Both the position numbers and the translations under genes were made by a program. Below the pieces are notes generated by a model. It was given only the letters and a program-made list of their open reading frames with translations, ran no database searches and had not been told where the DNA came from. A stretch of DNA of 64,000 bases. Source: Scylla paramamosain. Lineage: Eukaryota; Arthropoda; Malacostraca; Decapoda; Portunidae. How positions within the stretch are numbered: position 1 is the first letter of the stretch; every line of letters starts with the position of its first letter. This document shows positions 1 to 13,798 of the stretch, in pieces. The DNA is taken from positions 1,947,501-2,011,500 of the forward strand of contig NC_087181.1 in assembly GCF_035594125.1 (NCBI RefSeq), written 5' to 3'.

Positions 1-1379
1 GGGAAGTGTCAAGACTACTTAGCCGTAAGAGTTGTCTCCAGGAGTGCCGTGCTTTTCCTAAGGGATGCCGCAGGGGAAGGTTAAAGGGTCGGTGATTCAG
101 GGAGTTAAGGAGACGTGTGGCGCTTTTCTCCCTGCTAAAAAAAAAAAAAAGAACGAGGTTCCTATACATTAATATTTTATGATTTTTCAAACACCAAGAT
201 TAGAAAAAATCTTAAATGTTTACACAGAAAAGAGGAAACTTCAGTGGTGTTACTGCCTTATGGAGTGAAGTGAGGGTGGCCTCAGCCCGCGGCAAGGTCC
301 CCGTCCCTCTCTGGCACGACTTTCCTCACGACCGCCTCAAAACTTGCCTCCATAAATTGTTGAGAAGTGCAGGCCGGCGAGACGCGAGACCGACAACTCC
401 CTCCGATAAATTCTTAGTCAGCTTTTTCTTGCCTCTGAAGTGGTGCTCCATCCCCCACACGCCCCCCACCCGGCCTGTGAAGCAGCGGCGTGGGTTTTGT
501 TTACGTTGTGTCGATGGGGAGTTTTCAGACGATTTTAACCGCGATTAAACAACTGTTGACTGAGGGACATACTATTGCCTGACGGAGTGTATTGGTCTGC
601 CTGGTTCCCTTGTACAAACGTGAGTTGTGAAGTAAGTATTCACTGAATAAATAGCACAACATAAAGCTTATAGATAATACGCGTTAGTCATTGAAACGTG
701 ACAGCCTCTTTATTGCCGCCTTATGAGGAATTAAAGTTATAATTTATTTCATGGAATAATATATCTACCTACAAATGAGGTTTAACAAGGCTTACAAAAA
801 TTTTTAAAAAGCTCTTTCAGTTATATAAAAAAAAATAATAATAATTCAACCAAAATCTCTAAAACCAGCACAGCACAGCAGGTGGCGCCGAGGGAATGCT
901 CACTGCTCATAGCCTGGTAGAGGTGCATGGGAGAGATGAAATCCCTGCACCGGCGGGAGACACAGGTCGGCGCCCATCCTGCAGAGGTATGCCTTCGGGA
1001 CACTCACCTCCTGCAGCGCGCCTAAGCTCTGCCTGTCGTGCTTTACTACACCAGACTCTCCCCTGAGCCGCGGGATTACTGTGGACGTAATATGGCAACT
1101 TTAAGAGTCGCCCGTTGGTACCGACGAGCCGCGGGAGTTCAGGCTCGGCATCCACGGCAGCGGCGGCCTTGTTTTCCGCCACAATATGATAATGTATCGT
1201 ATATTTGATCACCACCTGCGCGGGTAATGCAGGAGTGCGGCGTGGGTGTCGGGGCGTCCAGGTGGGCGGCGAGCAGCGGCGAGTATTGGAGGCAGGCGGC
1301 GGGGCGGCCAAGGTTCGGTTTTCTATAATAGTGATGTTTATGTCCCACTAACTCACCGCGTGGCTTAGGTCGGCGGCGT

Positions 1380-1381
<2 letters not shown>
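1..1381. other. Unique non-coding DNA, no gene seen
   Basis: No recognisable coding sequence. There is an A run at 137-150, AT-rich sequence at 550-850, and GC-rich sequence from about 890 to the start of the CT array. Short open frames here show no domain or motif. Confidence 0.6.

Positions 1382-1467
<86 letters not shown>
1382..1467. repeat. (TC)n microsatellite
   Basis: About 43 uninterrupted TC units, read directly. Confidence 0.98.
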
Positions 1468-1468
<1 letters not shown>

Positions 1469-1644
1469 CAAAGAAGCGAACCAGTGATTACAAAAGCAAG
1501 TAAATAATGGAGGCAGGGAGATCACGCACACTTTCCCTTATCATTCCTCCATTCATTTAAATCTCTGAAAATCGCGCAGCCTCTTATCAGTGACGAATGG
1601 CGCGGTGGGGAAAAAACATTGCCACAGAAATCCTGGTGCTGGTG

Positions 1645-1800
1645 TGGGCGGGGTGGGGCGGGGCGGGGCAAGGCAGGGCAGGGCAGGGCAAGGCAGAGGA
1701 GGACAGGGCAGGACGGGGCGAGGCAGGGTAGTGATGGGTGCGGCGGGGCAGGAGAGGACAAGACGGGGCAGCAATAGGTGGGGTGGAACGGAGCCGGGCG
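1645..1800 (+). repeat. G-rich GGGCA/GGGGC minisatellite
   Basis: Imperfect 5-bp units of GGGGC, GGGCA and AGGCA type, G-rich on the + strand. Many runs of three or four G at short spacing give strong G-quadruplex potential. Open frames on either strand here (Pro/Leu-rich or Gly/Arg-rich) only translate the repeat. Confidence 0.85.
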
Positions 1801-1928
1801 AGAAGTCAGGCTCCTCTTAATTCTGAAATAACAAAAGTCTGATTGATTTTTTTCTTCCTTTCGTGATCCTACTTCGTTTGCAGCAAGAAGTGAAGTGTTT
1901 CTCTCGCCTTCACTTTTTTCTTTTTTTT

Positions 1929-1930
<2 letters not shown>

Positions 1931-1992
<62 letters not shown>
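1931..1992. repeat. (TG)n microsatellite
   Basis: About 31 TG units, preceded by a T-rich tract at 1915-1929. Confidence 0.98.
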
Positions 1993-1994
<2 letters not shown>

Positions 1995-3949
1995 TGAAAT
2001 GCTTTCCTTGTGTGGAAAAATGCAATATACGAAGATCATTGTAATATTACCTGGGAGTACGTAACTGTAACATGCACTAAGGAAATATGTCATATTTTTT
2101 ACTCCTCTTTTTTCTTTTTACTTTGGACTTAGTATCTTTCGGACGCGAAATGACCAAGCTAATGGTTTGCCAGCCAGACTGTTTTGTGCCTCGCCTTGTA
2201 AGAGAACCAGCGTGGCTTGTGCCGCACAATGCACTAAGTATTATGTAAAGAAAGAGATTACTTATGTACTTTCCATCAGCTGTCAAATGTGAAGGTATCC
2301 TCCCCGCGGGCCGGAGTGCTTGATTACATTCGCCTTATTTCCCCGCGGGGTGCGCGGCGGGAGAGTAAGCACTCCCCCAGGTTGGCAAAGTAATATTCTC
2401 GTCTCCTTCGCCTTGTGTTTGGCCTGACGCCATTGCCAGTGTCCCTGCTGCTGTAATTATGTGATTTCTTTTCCCTCCTGCCGGAGCTCTCGTATCTGCC
2501 GTAGCGGAGGCAAAACAAAAGACATTCAACTTGCAAGGCACAAAAGGATTGTGTTTGCATGCCTGCGTCTGGAAGCATTCTCAGTGAGCACAGCTTGCCT
2601 CATTCAGTGAGAGGGGCGCGTCGCCATGAGCTATGTACTCTGTTTCATTAACCGTATCCGTTTTGTTAATTAAGGAAGTGAGAAGGTACATAGCGCTCCT
2701 TCCCGCCGCTGTGTGGAGGGCGCCCAGCCGAGCCAGAAACTGTGCACCATTTTCCGGGCAGCGGGAGGTAGAGTGAGGCCGGGGGACCACTTCAGCCCCT
2801 CTCCAGCCGCCGCCGCCGCTCCCAGACACGGTGACCTCTTCCCAATCCCCCCGTGGGCCATTCCACGCCCTGCACCTGCTCTGCCCCCGCGCCAGGACGG
2901 CATCTGCTTATTGCGGGGCTCCCTAACGTGGGACGAGTTGACGAGTGCTGAGGTCGTCACAGCACGGGAGAAACAGTTGACAAGAGGCGCGGCGCTGCAC
3001 TGCTGCCTTACATGTGCCGTCTGTAGGAGACTATTGGATAAACTAGTGATTCTGTTTAGTCTTAAATGGATATCAGTTGTCTCTTAAAATCTCATTACCG
3101 TAATGACTGATGTTTTCTTTCACAGACAAAATTTAGTCATACAGTGGAACAGCATTAATATATGAGATTTCGCTTTAAGTAAATATGTGTTATGTGTAGT
3201 AGTTCAATGTAGTCTTCAAGTCCAGGTCAGTTGTATCCCTTGAACAGTGGAGTAGTTTAAAAACTTGAGATTACTTTTAAATATTAGTTGAAGGTCAGTC
3301 CTATGTCTTAAAGTATAAAATAATATCAAAACTAGTGCATTGCTGTCGATTAACATAAGGTCAGTCACATAGATTGAAATAATTCAATTCGATTATTCTT
3401 TCGAAGCGGCAGCATATCTAAAGAGCGAGTCAATATTTGTCCGGCGAGTGTGTTTACTCAATTACGCTGGCATCCTGTTTTCCACGGCCAGTGTTCATGT
3501 CGGTCATTCACTCTTTTTTCCTGCATTGATAAAATTGAGGGAAAATTTGGAACATGTACTTTTGAATTCCCAGTTAATCCGTTCGATCTTTTTTCGCCTT
3601 ATTTTCCGTAGCGTCACGTGTATCAGTCGCCCCTTTGAGCAGCCGTGCTATCTGTAAATTAGTATCCATTTACTCTGCTTCCCATACGAGTATATCTGCT
3701 GATTTCCACCACTCGTTCATTCAGTTTCCATTCATCATCTGTTTCTTTTTTTTTTCCCATCAGCTTTTCAAAACATGTAATTTACCCCTTATAGAAACTG
3801 AGCAATCCCGTTTATACTTTTTATTTTCTATATAGCCACAAATTTTTCTTACTTTTATAATAGTTACTGATTAATTTAATATAATTTTTACAGTTTTACT
3901 TAAAATAGCCGAAAAAAAGTGAATTATTTATTTATGCTGTCTTGTAATG

Positions 3950-3952
<3 letters not shown>
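1993..3952. other. Unique non-coding DNA
   Basis: Nearly 2 kb without a microsatellite. 2290-3010 is GC-rich and 3060-3950 is AT-rich. Frames such as 2713-3087 (+) show no recognisable domain. No gene supported. Confidence 0.6.

Positions 3953-4020
<68 letters not shown>
3953..4020. repeat. (GA)n microsatellite
   Basis: About 34 GA units. It opens the long purine strand that runs to about 5360. Confidence 0.98.
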
Positions 4021-4023
<3 letters not shown>

Positions 4024-4114
4024 TTTGGATGGACCTGTCGACCGAAGCGAAAGAGAGTAACGGTGTGAGGAATAGAGAGTGAAGGAGAGTGTGAGGGAGA
4101 GTGAGAGTGAAGAA

Positions 4115-4116
<2 letters not shown>

Positions 4117-4205
<89 letters not shown>
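4117..4205. repeat. (AG)n microsatellite
   Basis: About 44 AG units within the purine tract. Confidence 0.98.
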
Positions 4206-4208
<3 letters not shown>

Positions 4209-4211
4209 GGG

Positions 4212-4330
4212 ATAGGAGGAGGAGGAGGAGGAAGAAGAAGAGGATGAGAAGGAGAAGGAGAAGAAGAAGAAGAAGAAGAAGAAGAAGAAGAAGAAGAAGA
4301 AGAAGAAGAAGGAGGAGGAGGAGGAGATGG
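4212..4330. repeat. (GGA)n/(GAA)n trinucleotide block
   Basis: GGA units, then GAA units (about 4255-4311), then GGA again to about 4327. All purine on the + strand; the Arg-rich frame through it is repeat translation. Confidence 0.95.
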
Positions 4331-4385
4331 ATGTTGAAGAGGAGAAGAAGGATGAGAGGAGGGAGGAAAAAGGTGAGAAGTGAAA

Positions 4386-4386
<1 letters not shown>

Positions 4387-4458
<72 letters not shown>
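4387..4458. repeat. (GA)n microsatellite
   Basis: About 36 units, the third GA array of the purine tract. Confidence 0.98.
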
Positions 4459-4461
<3 letters not shown>

Positions 4462-5360
4462 ATGTGGAAGAGAAGAGAGATGAAAGGAGGCAAAGAAAAA
4501 GGTGAGAGTTGGAAGAGGGAGAAATAAGAAAGGGAGGAAGAAGAGGGAGAATAGGATAAGGTTTTTGTATGACTGAAGAAATAAGGAAAAGATAAGAGGA
4601 ATAGGAGAGATGAGAGAGAGAGAGGAAGGAGGCAAAAGGATGAGAGGAAAGAGGAATGGGAAAAAGGAGAAAGATGAGTGAGAGGACAAGAAAGGAGAGG
4701 GATGACGGGGAGAGAAAAAGAAATGGAGAGGAGAAAAAAGATGAAGCAGGGAAGAATATGAAGAGGAGAGAGAAAGGGGAAGAGAAAATGTAAAGAGATG
4801 GATGAAAGAAGGAAGAATAGGATTAAGGGGAGAAGAACGATGATTGGGAGAAGAATGGGAAGATGAAGAGAAAAAAGGGATATAGGAAATAACAAAGAAG
4901 AAGAGAGGGGTGAAAGAGGAAAGAATAGGGAGAAAAGGAGATGAGTGAAAAGGGAAGAAGAGGAAGAGAAACAGAAGAGGCACAGGATAAATTAGGGAGA
5001 GGTATAGGAGAGGGAAGCTGATGATGGGTGATAGAGAAAGGGGGAGAAAGAAGAGAGATGAAGGAGAAAGATGGAGAGAAGAACAGGAAATGGAAAGGTA
5101 TAGGAGGAAGAATAGGAAGAGGAGAAGGATAATAATAGAATAAGAGGTAGAGGAGAGGGAAATGGGTGATGGGTGAGTGGTGAGGAGGAGAGAAAAGGGA
5201 GGCATAAAAGAGAACAATAGGAAGATACTCGTAAATAGGAAGAGGGAAGAGGAAAAACAGTAAGAGGAGGGGGATAATGGTAGAACGGGAGAGGTAGAGG
5301 GGAAAGTGAGTGATGGGTGAGAGGGGAGGGAGGGGTGGGGGAGAGAGAGGGGAGAGGGGA
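4459..5360 (+). repeat. Purine-strand decayed tandem array, unit about 143 bp
   Basis: The + strand is almost all A and G for 0.9 kb. Related blocks beginning GGATAA recur at 4985, 5127 and 5272 (offsets 142 and 145). The GATGGGTGA element recurs at 5023, 5168 and 5312. Earlier sequence looks like more diverged copies. The Ser/Leu/Pro-rich open frames on the minus strand (up to 429 codons with the flanking arrays) are repeat translation. Confidence 0.75.
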
Positions 5361-5500
5361 GCTGTCAGTGTTTGTCCACCAGCCCCGGGGTAGTGCAAAC
5401 ACGCCGCTTATGAAGACTTGTGTAATAAAAGTCGACCCCCCCAGGGAAATATCTCCCCCCATGATCCCCCCATTCTTCCTTACTGTAGTAGAGGCCTTTT

Positions 5501-5587
5501 TCCTCCTCCTCCTCCTCCTCCTCCTCCTCCTCCTCCTCCTCCTCCTCCTCCTCCTCCTCCTCCTCCTCCTCCTCCTCCTCCTCCTCT
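5501..5587. repeat. (CCT)n microsatellite
   Basis: About 29 CCT units, pyrimidine on the + strand, just after the purine tract ends. Confidence 0.98.
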
Positions 5588-5692
5588 TAGCTTCTTGTTG
5601 CTTCGTTCCTTCTCTTAGTTTTTTTTTTCTAGTACTATCTTCCTCTTCCTCCTTCCTCGTCCTGCCCTCTTGTTCTGGAGTGCTGCTACTGG

Positions 5693-5936
5693 TCTTCTTC
5701 TTCTTCTTCTTCTTCTTCTTCTTCTTCTTCTTCTTCTTCTTCTTCTTCTTCTTCTTCTTCTTCTTCTTCTTCTTCTTCTTCTTCTTCTTCTTCTTCTTCT
5801 TCTTCTTCTTCTTCTTCTTCTTCTTCTTCTTCTTCTTCTTCTTCTTCTTCTTCTTCTTCTTCTTCTTCTTCTTCTTCTTCTTCTTCTTCTTCTTCTTCTT
5901 CTTCTTCTTCTTCTTCTTCTTCTTCTTCTTCTTCTT
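5693..5936. repeat. (TTC)n array, about 81 copies
   Basis: 244 nt of uninterrupted TTC on the + strand (GAA on the minus strand). Long GAA/TTC tracts are known to form triplex H-DNA. The Phe/Leu/Ser frames through it are not genes. Confidence 0.98.
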
Positions 5937-6031
5937 TTTAGTTTTACCTCACTATAATTATTTCTTTTTTTTTCGTGTCTTTTATTGCTGTTTGCTTTGT
6001 ATTATATAGCCACTCGTCATTACGTATGTAC

Positions 6032-6032
<1 letters not shown>

Positions 6033-6117
<85 letters not shown>
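6033..6117. repeat. (GT)n microsatellite
   Basis: About 42 GT units. Confidence 0.98.
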
Positions 6118-6120
<3 letters not shown>

Positions 6121-6440
6121 TACGCCCCTAAAGTATTCTCCCCTTTGTTCAACTCAGCATTTCTATTATTTTTTAAACTTATTTTTCTAACGCAAGTCTG
6201 TAAAATGGCGACAGTCTCCCCCTCACGGCTTACTTTCCCGGCTCTCTTTTTAAGGATTGTTTTGTAATTTGTGTTTTGTCACGAATGTTTATCTCAGGGG
6301 AGGCGGCGCTGCTGACTCATACTTACTGCATTTTTCTGCTTCCCGGAATGAAACACAATATTTATGAAGCAAGACAAATTAACATTGCCTCTCTTCATAT
6401 TCCTGCTTGCTTAAAAAATAACGAAAAATAGGATAGGATC
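6118..6440. other. Unique non-coding DNA
   Basis: Mixed-composition sequence with no open frame of interest and no repeat seen. Confidence 0.55.
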
Positions 6441-6700
6441 ATAAGAAAATAGGAGAAGTTGCAAAAAGCCTACACATGGCAATAACTGTAAGAAATATAC
6501 CTGCCTACTTTCTTTCACCTATCTTGTTTTATCCATAAATGTGTCTAATCTTCTTTTAAATCTCCCTAATTACAGATAAACAACCTGATTACTGAGTCTA
6601 CTCCATTCTTCTACCACTATTTCAGAACCATTTCCTTCCTGTCTCCTTTTCATATCTGTCAAACTTGCACATAATATTTAAGCTTGATAAGTTAGATAAA
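6441..6700 (+). mobile_element. Candidate diverged dispersed decapod repeat
   Basis: The start (CATAAGAAAATAGGAGAAG at about 6440) and internal stretches such as CTAATCTTCTTTTAAA and CCTGATTACTGAGTC resemble a repeat I recall as widespread in decapod genomic DNA. It ends next to an A-rich run at about 6699-6712, as a retroposed tail would. No open frame survives. The family match is from memory, not a search. Confidence 0.45.
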
Positions 6701-6937
6701 AAAAAAAAAAAATAGTAACGGAAGCATCAAACACTCCGGAGTGAAATGCGTTAAATGTAATATAAATTCTCTCCTTGTGATGTTCAGTGACTATTGTGGT
6801 CAATTCAGATGCAAGGATGATGAAAAGCCGCGGTGCCTCACGCTCTCGACAAAGCCGCCGCGATGTAAACATTTATGCATAAAAGTATGGTAATGCTACA
6901 AACATCAGTGTGCATTAGAATTACAAATATATAGAAA

Positions 6938-6940
<3 letters not shown>

Positions 6941-7003
<63 letters not shown>

Positions 7004-7021
7004 TGTGTGTGTGTGTGTGTT
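6941..7021. repeat. (AG)n then (GT)n compound microsatellite
   Basis: About 30 AG units to 7001, then about 9 GT units. Confidence 0.97.
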
Positions 7022-7221
7022 GGTTATCAGTGTTTTCTTTACCGTCCTGTGTGCCGCGCTATGGTGCAGTATTACTCGTATGTCACGGAGCAGTATTGCC
7101 TGAGCCGTAATGAAGACACAGGACTGGCGGTGCGCGGCCTGGGAGACGTCCAACTCCTGGCACAATTATGAAGGCACAGGCCAAGAATTTGACACTCCCA
7201 CGTACACCACCACCACCAAAG

Positions 7222-8577
<1,356 letters not shown>

Positions 8578-8658
<81 letters not shown>
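8578..8658. repeat. (CT)n microsatellite
   Basis: About 40 CT units. Confidence 0.98.
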
Positions 8659-8662
<4 letters not shown>

Positions 8663-8800
8663 CTTTCTTTCAAAACAGCTGCAGCGTTTCATCCAAGTCT
8701 TTAATTTTGGGAGAGCAAGTGAGGTGCCCCAGTGTAGAAAAACACCAACTTTCTCCCATCCTACATTTTTCGTTGTTGACTTTCCTGTAGTTGAATTGAA

Positions 8801-8857
8801 GGTGATGGTGGTGGTGGTGGTGGTGATGGTGGTGGTGATAGTAGTAGCAGCAGCAGC

Positions 8858-8915
<58 letters not shown>

Positions 8916-9008
8916 ATATTGAAAGTATCATCTTATTTCTTCCTCCTCCTCCTCCTCCTCCTCTCCTCCACTATTCCTTCCACCACCACCACCACCACCA
9001 CCACCACC
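8801..9008. repeat. Compound trinucleotide array: GTG, GTA, CAG, CCT, CAC
   Basis: GTG/GAT units (8801-8838), GTA with a short CAG insert (8839-8914), a unique spacer, CCT units (8941-8962) and CAC units (8981-9008). The Val-rich frame through it is repeat translation. Confidence 0.95.
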
Positions 9009-9349
9009 GTTGTACAGTATGCGCCGCGAATCTATGGACCAGATATTATTAAATCCATTGTTATTGTGTTTTGTTTCACTGTGTTGCCCCAATAGTTATT
9101 TTTTGTACCCCATTCCTTTCTCATTCGTGGGAGTTTCCGGTTTTATTTCGACTTTCACAACTCTAAAAAGAAAAAAAAACCGTTCTATTCTGGATTGTTT
9201 CTCTTTCTAATTCCTGGTGGCTTTTGTTGCAATTTTTTTCCTTTTCTTTTTTTTTGTTTTTGGTTCCGTTACTTGTTGTGTTTGCTCTCGGTCGTCGCCT
9301 TGTCCCGCAGCAGTCACCAGGTGTACCGCCGAGGGGTGCTGTGTTGCTG
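9009..9349. other. Unique AT/T-rich non-coding DNA
   Basis: T-rich sequence without a recognisable gene. Confidence 0.5.
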
Positions 9350-9391
9350 TGTTGCCCGTATACCTGCATCGCCACCGCCTGTTGTTCTGTG

Positions 9392-9488
<97 letters not shown>

Positions 9489-9528
9489 TTGCCCGTATAC
9501 CTGCATCGCCACCGCCTGTTGTTCTGTG

Positions 9529-9615
<87 letters not shown>
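9350..9615 (+). repeat. 137-bp tandem duplication carrying a (GA)n array
   Basis: A 45-nt unique block starting TGTTGCCCGTATACC occurs at 9350 and again at 9487 with no difference I can see. Each copy is followed by a (GA)n array (9395-9486 and 9532-9615). The unit including its GA array is 137 bp. Confidence 0.95.
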
Positions 9616-9618
<3 letters not shown>

Positions 9619-9905
9619 TATTTGGATAATTTGAAATATTTATTATATAACTCGTACTCGTTTATAATTGATTTGGTGCAGGACTTTCAGGATGCAGAGT
9701 ATTACCATTACTAGTTGGCCTACATGAACCAATAACTTTTTCACCCTCAGGTATTAAATTTTGTAGGTGGACATTAAAAAGATATACAAAATAATATGCG
9801 TAATATGAAATAAAAAAAATAATATAAGACAATATGTATATAAACGCGAACAAAGTAAGGCAAACAAAATATGCTGTTCTTAAAAACTTGATGCAAAATT
9901 ATACG

Positions 9906-9910
<5 letters not shown>

Positions 9911-9982
<72 letters not shown>

Positions 9983-10011
9983 AATTGATTGATTTATTTG
10001 CTATCTGATTG

Positions 10012-10102
<91 letters not shown>

Positions 10103-10181
10103 ATTGATTGATTGATTGATTTCATAATTACATAAACACAGGAGAGAAAAAAAAGATTGATTGCAAGATTGTTTGATTGGT

Positions 10182-10257
<76 letters not shown>
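9911..10257. repeat. Three clustered (GA)n arrays with TTGA spacers
   Basis: GA arrays at 9911-9980, 10018-10098 and 10185-10257. The spacers carry TTGATTGATT-type tetranucleotide runs (about 9984-9995 and 10103-10120). Confidence 0.95.
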
Positions 10258-10263
<6 letters not shown>

Positions 10264-11791
10264 TGATTTGTCATTGGCATCGGATACAAATGCACACCGC
10301 GGCTCGTGTCCAGCGCTGGTTGGTGGGGACTGTTGCGGCAAACCTTCCTTGGCCACAAAGACTCGCCGTCCCTTTGTCACCCTTGGCGCTGGCGGGAAGT
10401 TTGAGCGGCTCCGACAAAGTTAAGCCTCAAGTTATTCCATAATGCACCACAAACAAGAAAAGTTACCCAAGCTGTGCACTGCCGGAGGTATTCCTATCGT
10501 TATAAGCAAATATCCTCCTAACAGTGGTGCCCGTGACTGAAGGTGTCCGTTAGAGGCTCCCGGTCTTGTCCTGTCCTGTCCTCGTTACTGCCTTGCCTGC
10601 CGCTCTTACCTGTATTAACGCCTATTTGTTTCTCATAGACTTTATGTATTACTTAATCCATTTTGTCTGTGGTGGTGGAGGTTAAAAGACAGGCACAGGT
10701 GTTATGAGGCAAAACTAGTTGGGAATAACACGTCTGTCTCTCTTAACCTTCACCCCGATCTGAATGTCAACTTTTTATGTTTATCTGCGCGTCTGGTTAC
10801 TGCGTATGTATGTATTTCTATGGATCTACACATTGCTTTATCTATTAATCTGAATCTGAACGTTTGGTTATTGTTTATGAATCTATCAATATATCAGTAA
10901 ATCTATTATAATGTTTATCTACTTATATACATCCCTACACTTTCGTCTTTTTATTTGTGTTGTTTAGTGCCCTTTGTCCTCCAGTCCTTCTATTCTGCCT
11001 TCAGTGTATCACCCACCGCCTGTGCCATTCATATCTAACATCAGTTCGTCGCTTTCCTTTATATACTGGAGCGCCGCCCCGCTATTGTCCCCGTCAGCCC
11101 CGCGCCTAGAGAGCTGTTGGCATTTATTGAGCCACATCAAGAAATAATTAGTACAGCCGCCCGCCTACCCGCCTCTGAAGGAGCTCCCTGTCATCGTGTT
11201 AATTTCCCTCGAGGCTCCAGGACAGATAGCGTGATCCGGGCGCCTCGCGAGACACTGCCCCTTAGTCCACTCGAACCCTGAGGAATCGTAAATCACGAGG
11301 AAAGCATCAGTCGTCTTTAATTGATAAGAACATCGATATAATATCAGACTCCCGGGTCCTCGTGAGTCTAAGAGCGGCTTGCCTCTGTATTGAAGGCTGC
11401 CGTGTTATTGATGAAGCTGTCGAAGAAGTGACAGCAGATGGCGACGACAAGATGCTCCAGGTATCTAAAGGTTATGAGGAACACAAGGGAGGCGGAATGA
11501 AAGGACGACAGCTGGGAGAAGAGTGTAAAGATGAAGGGAAAGTGAAGAGTTTGCGAGTATATAGATGCAAGAAAGGAAAAGGTTTTAATGGTGAAATACG
11601 CAGAAATCTGTAGAGGGTAAAGGTATCGAGAAAAATAAAATGAAACTAATACAAAGACAATATAAACTAGGAAAAGCAAAAAGAGGAAAGAACAGAACTG
11701 GTGATGGTAAAGGAGGAAGAAGAGAAAGACAAGGAAGAAGATTAGGAGAAGGAAATGGTAATTGGAGGACAAAGGTCAGGAGGAATGGGAT

Positions 11792-11795
<4 letters not shown>
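10258..11795. other. Unique non-coding DNA
   Basis: No gene seen. 10790-10940 holds loose repeats of an ATCTATTAATCTG-like motif. 11050-11310 is GC-rich with AATTAG and TTAATTT motifs. From 11360 the + strand is A/G-rich; the 83-codon frame at 11362-11613 shows no domain. Confidence 0.55.
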
Positions 11796-11869
<74 letters not shown>

Positions 11870-11956
11870 ATGTGTGTGTGTATGTGTGTGTGTGCATACG
11901 TGTCTGCGTGTAGGGGCAGAAGGACAGCAAGGCACCACCACCACCACCACCACCAC
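11796..11956. repeat. (AG)n, (GT)n and (CCA)n cluster
   Basis: About 35 AG units to 11866, imperfect GT to about 11895, a unique spacer, then CAC/CCA units at 11933-11956. Confidence 0.95.
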
Positions 11957-12505
<549 letters not shown>

Positions 12506-12997
12506 CCTCTACTTCTTTGCCTTCTGATCTCATTCCACCTTCATACACAACTTCCTTTTTCTTCTCACCCACTCCCTTTTCTCCCTTCAGATCTCAGTCT
12601 CCCTCTTCCCTCCCTCCCTCCCCCTCCTCCCTCCCTCCCTCGCTTCCAGGATCACTGCGAGGGTTCTGTTAAGTTCAAAAGGTTCACTCGTTTGTTAAAG
12701 TCACCTAAACGATTTTCACCTCACCGGCTCGTAGGAGGATTTTGAGGGTTGGCAATGCGAGGAGAGGACAGAAGGAAGGGGGAGGGGAGGGAGGGAAGGA
12801 GGGAATGACCGAGGGAAAGAGGTTGGGGATGGAGGGGTCAGTGGAGCCAGGAAAAGGACATGAGATAAGAGGAGGAAGAGGAGGAGGAGGAAGAATTGGA
12901 GGAGGAATTGGAAGAGGATAGAATAGTAAAGGGAATGTATTGAAAGACAGGAGGAAAGAATAGAGAAAGATGTGATGAGAGGGTAAAGGGAAAAAAA

Positions 12998-13000
<3 letters not shown>
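12506..13000. other. Pyrimidine tract that switches to a purine tract
   Basis: C/T-rich to about 12650, mixed to 12732, then G/A-rich to 12998. The two halves are roughly complementary in composition. No gene seen. Confidence 0.6.

Positions 13001-13060
<60 letters not shown>
13001..13060. repeat. (TG)n microsatellite
   Basis: 30 TG units. Confidence 0.98.
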
Positions 13061-13063
<3 letters not shown>

Positions 13064-13168
13064 AGATTTTGTAATAGCATATTTATTTGTATACAAAAAA
13101 ATAATATGCAGCACAGCTCTCGCACAGTATCATAAGTATACAGTTTTACTAAAAGAATGTCAGTCATG

Positions 13169-13170
<2 letters not shown>

Positions 13171-13240
<70 letters not shown>
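13171..13240. repeat. (GA)n microsatellite
   Basis: 35 GA units. Confidence 0.98.
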
Positions 13241-13242
<2 letters not shown>

Positions 13243-13325
13243 CAAAATATGCAGTTGATATAAATTTACTCATTAGTCATTTTAAGAGAAGAAATGTTAA
13301 GCTGTTAATCTGAATGGAAAGTGTG

Positions 13326-13428
<103 letters not shown>

Positions 13429-13607
13429 ATCACACGCAACCTTTACATACCAATCACAGTAGCAGGAAGAAGCCAAGCAGACTTATGGCCACACCTCACG
13501 TTCCGGGGACTGTTTCCTACAATCTTCACGCAGCGTCTGGGTTTATCTTTTTCTAATCACCACCAACTTATTTGGGACAAGATCTTGGCTACACGAGAAA
13601 TTGGTTA

Positions 13608-13798
<191 letters not shown>

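Noticed and set aside
3924..5462. Long minus-strand open frames (up to 429 codons) rich in Ser, Leu, Pro and Phe
   Set aside because: They are the pyrimidine complement of the GA and purine arrays. Pyrimidine-only codons cannot form stops, so openness is expected.
5317..6009. 230-codon plus-strand frame with poly-Leu and poly-Phe
   Set aside because: It translates the CCT and TTC arrays; no flanking coding sequence.
11040..11110. TTTATATACTGG upstream of GC-rich sequence, a possible TATA promoter
   Set aside because: No initiator or downstream frame that would support a start site.
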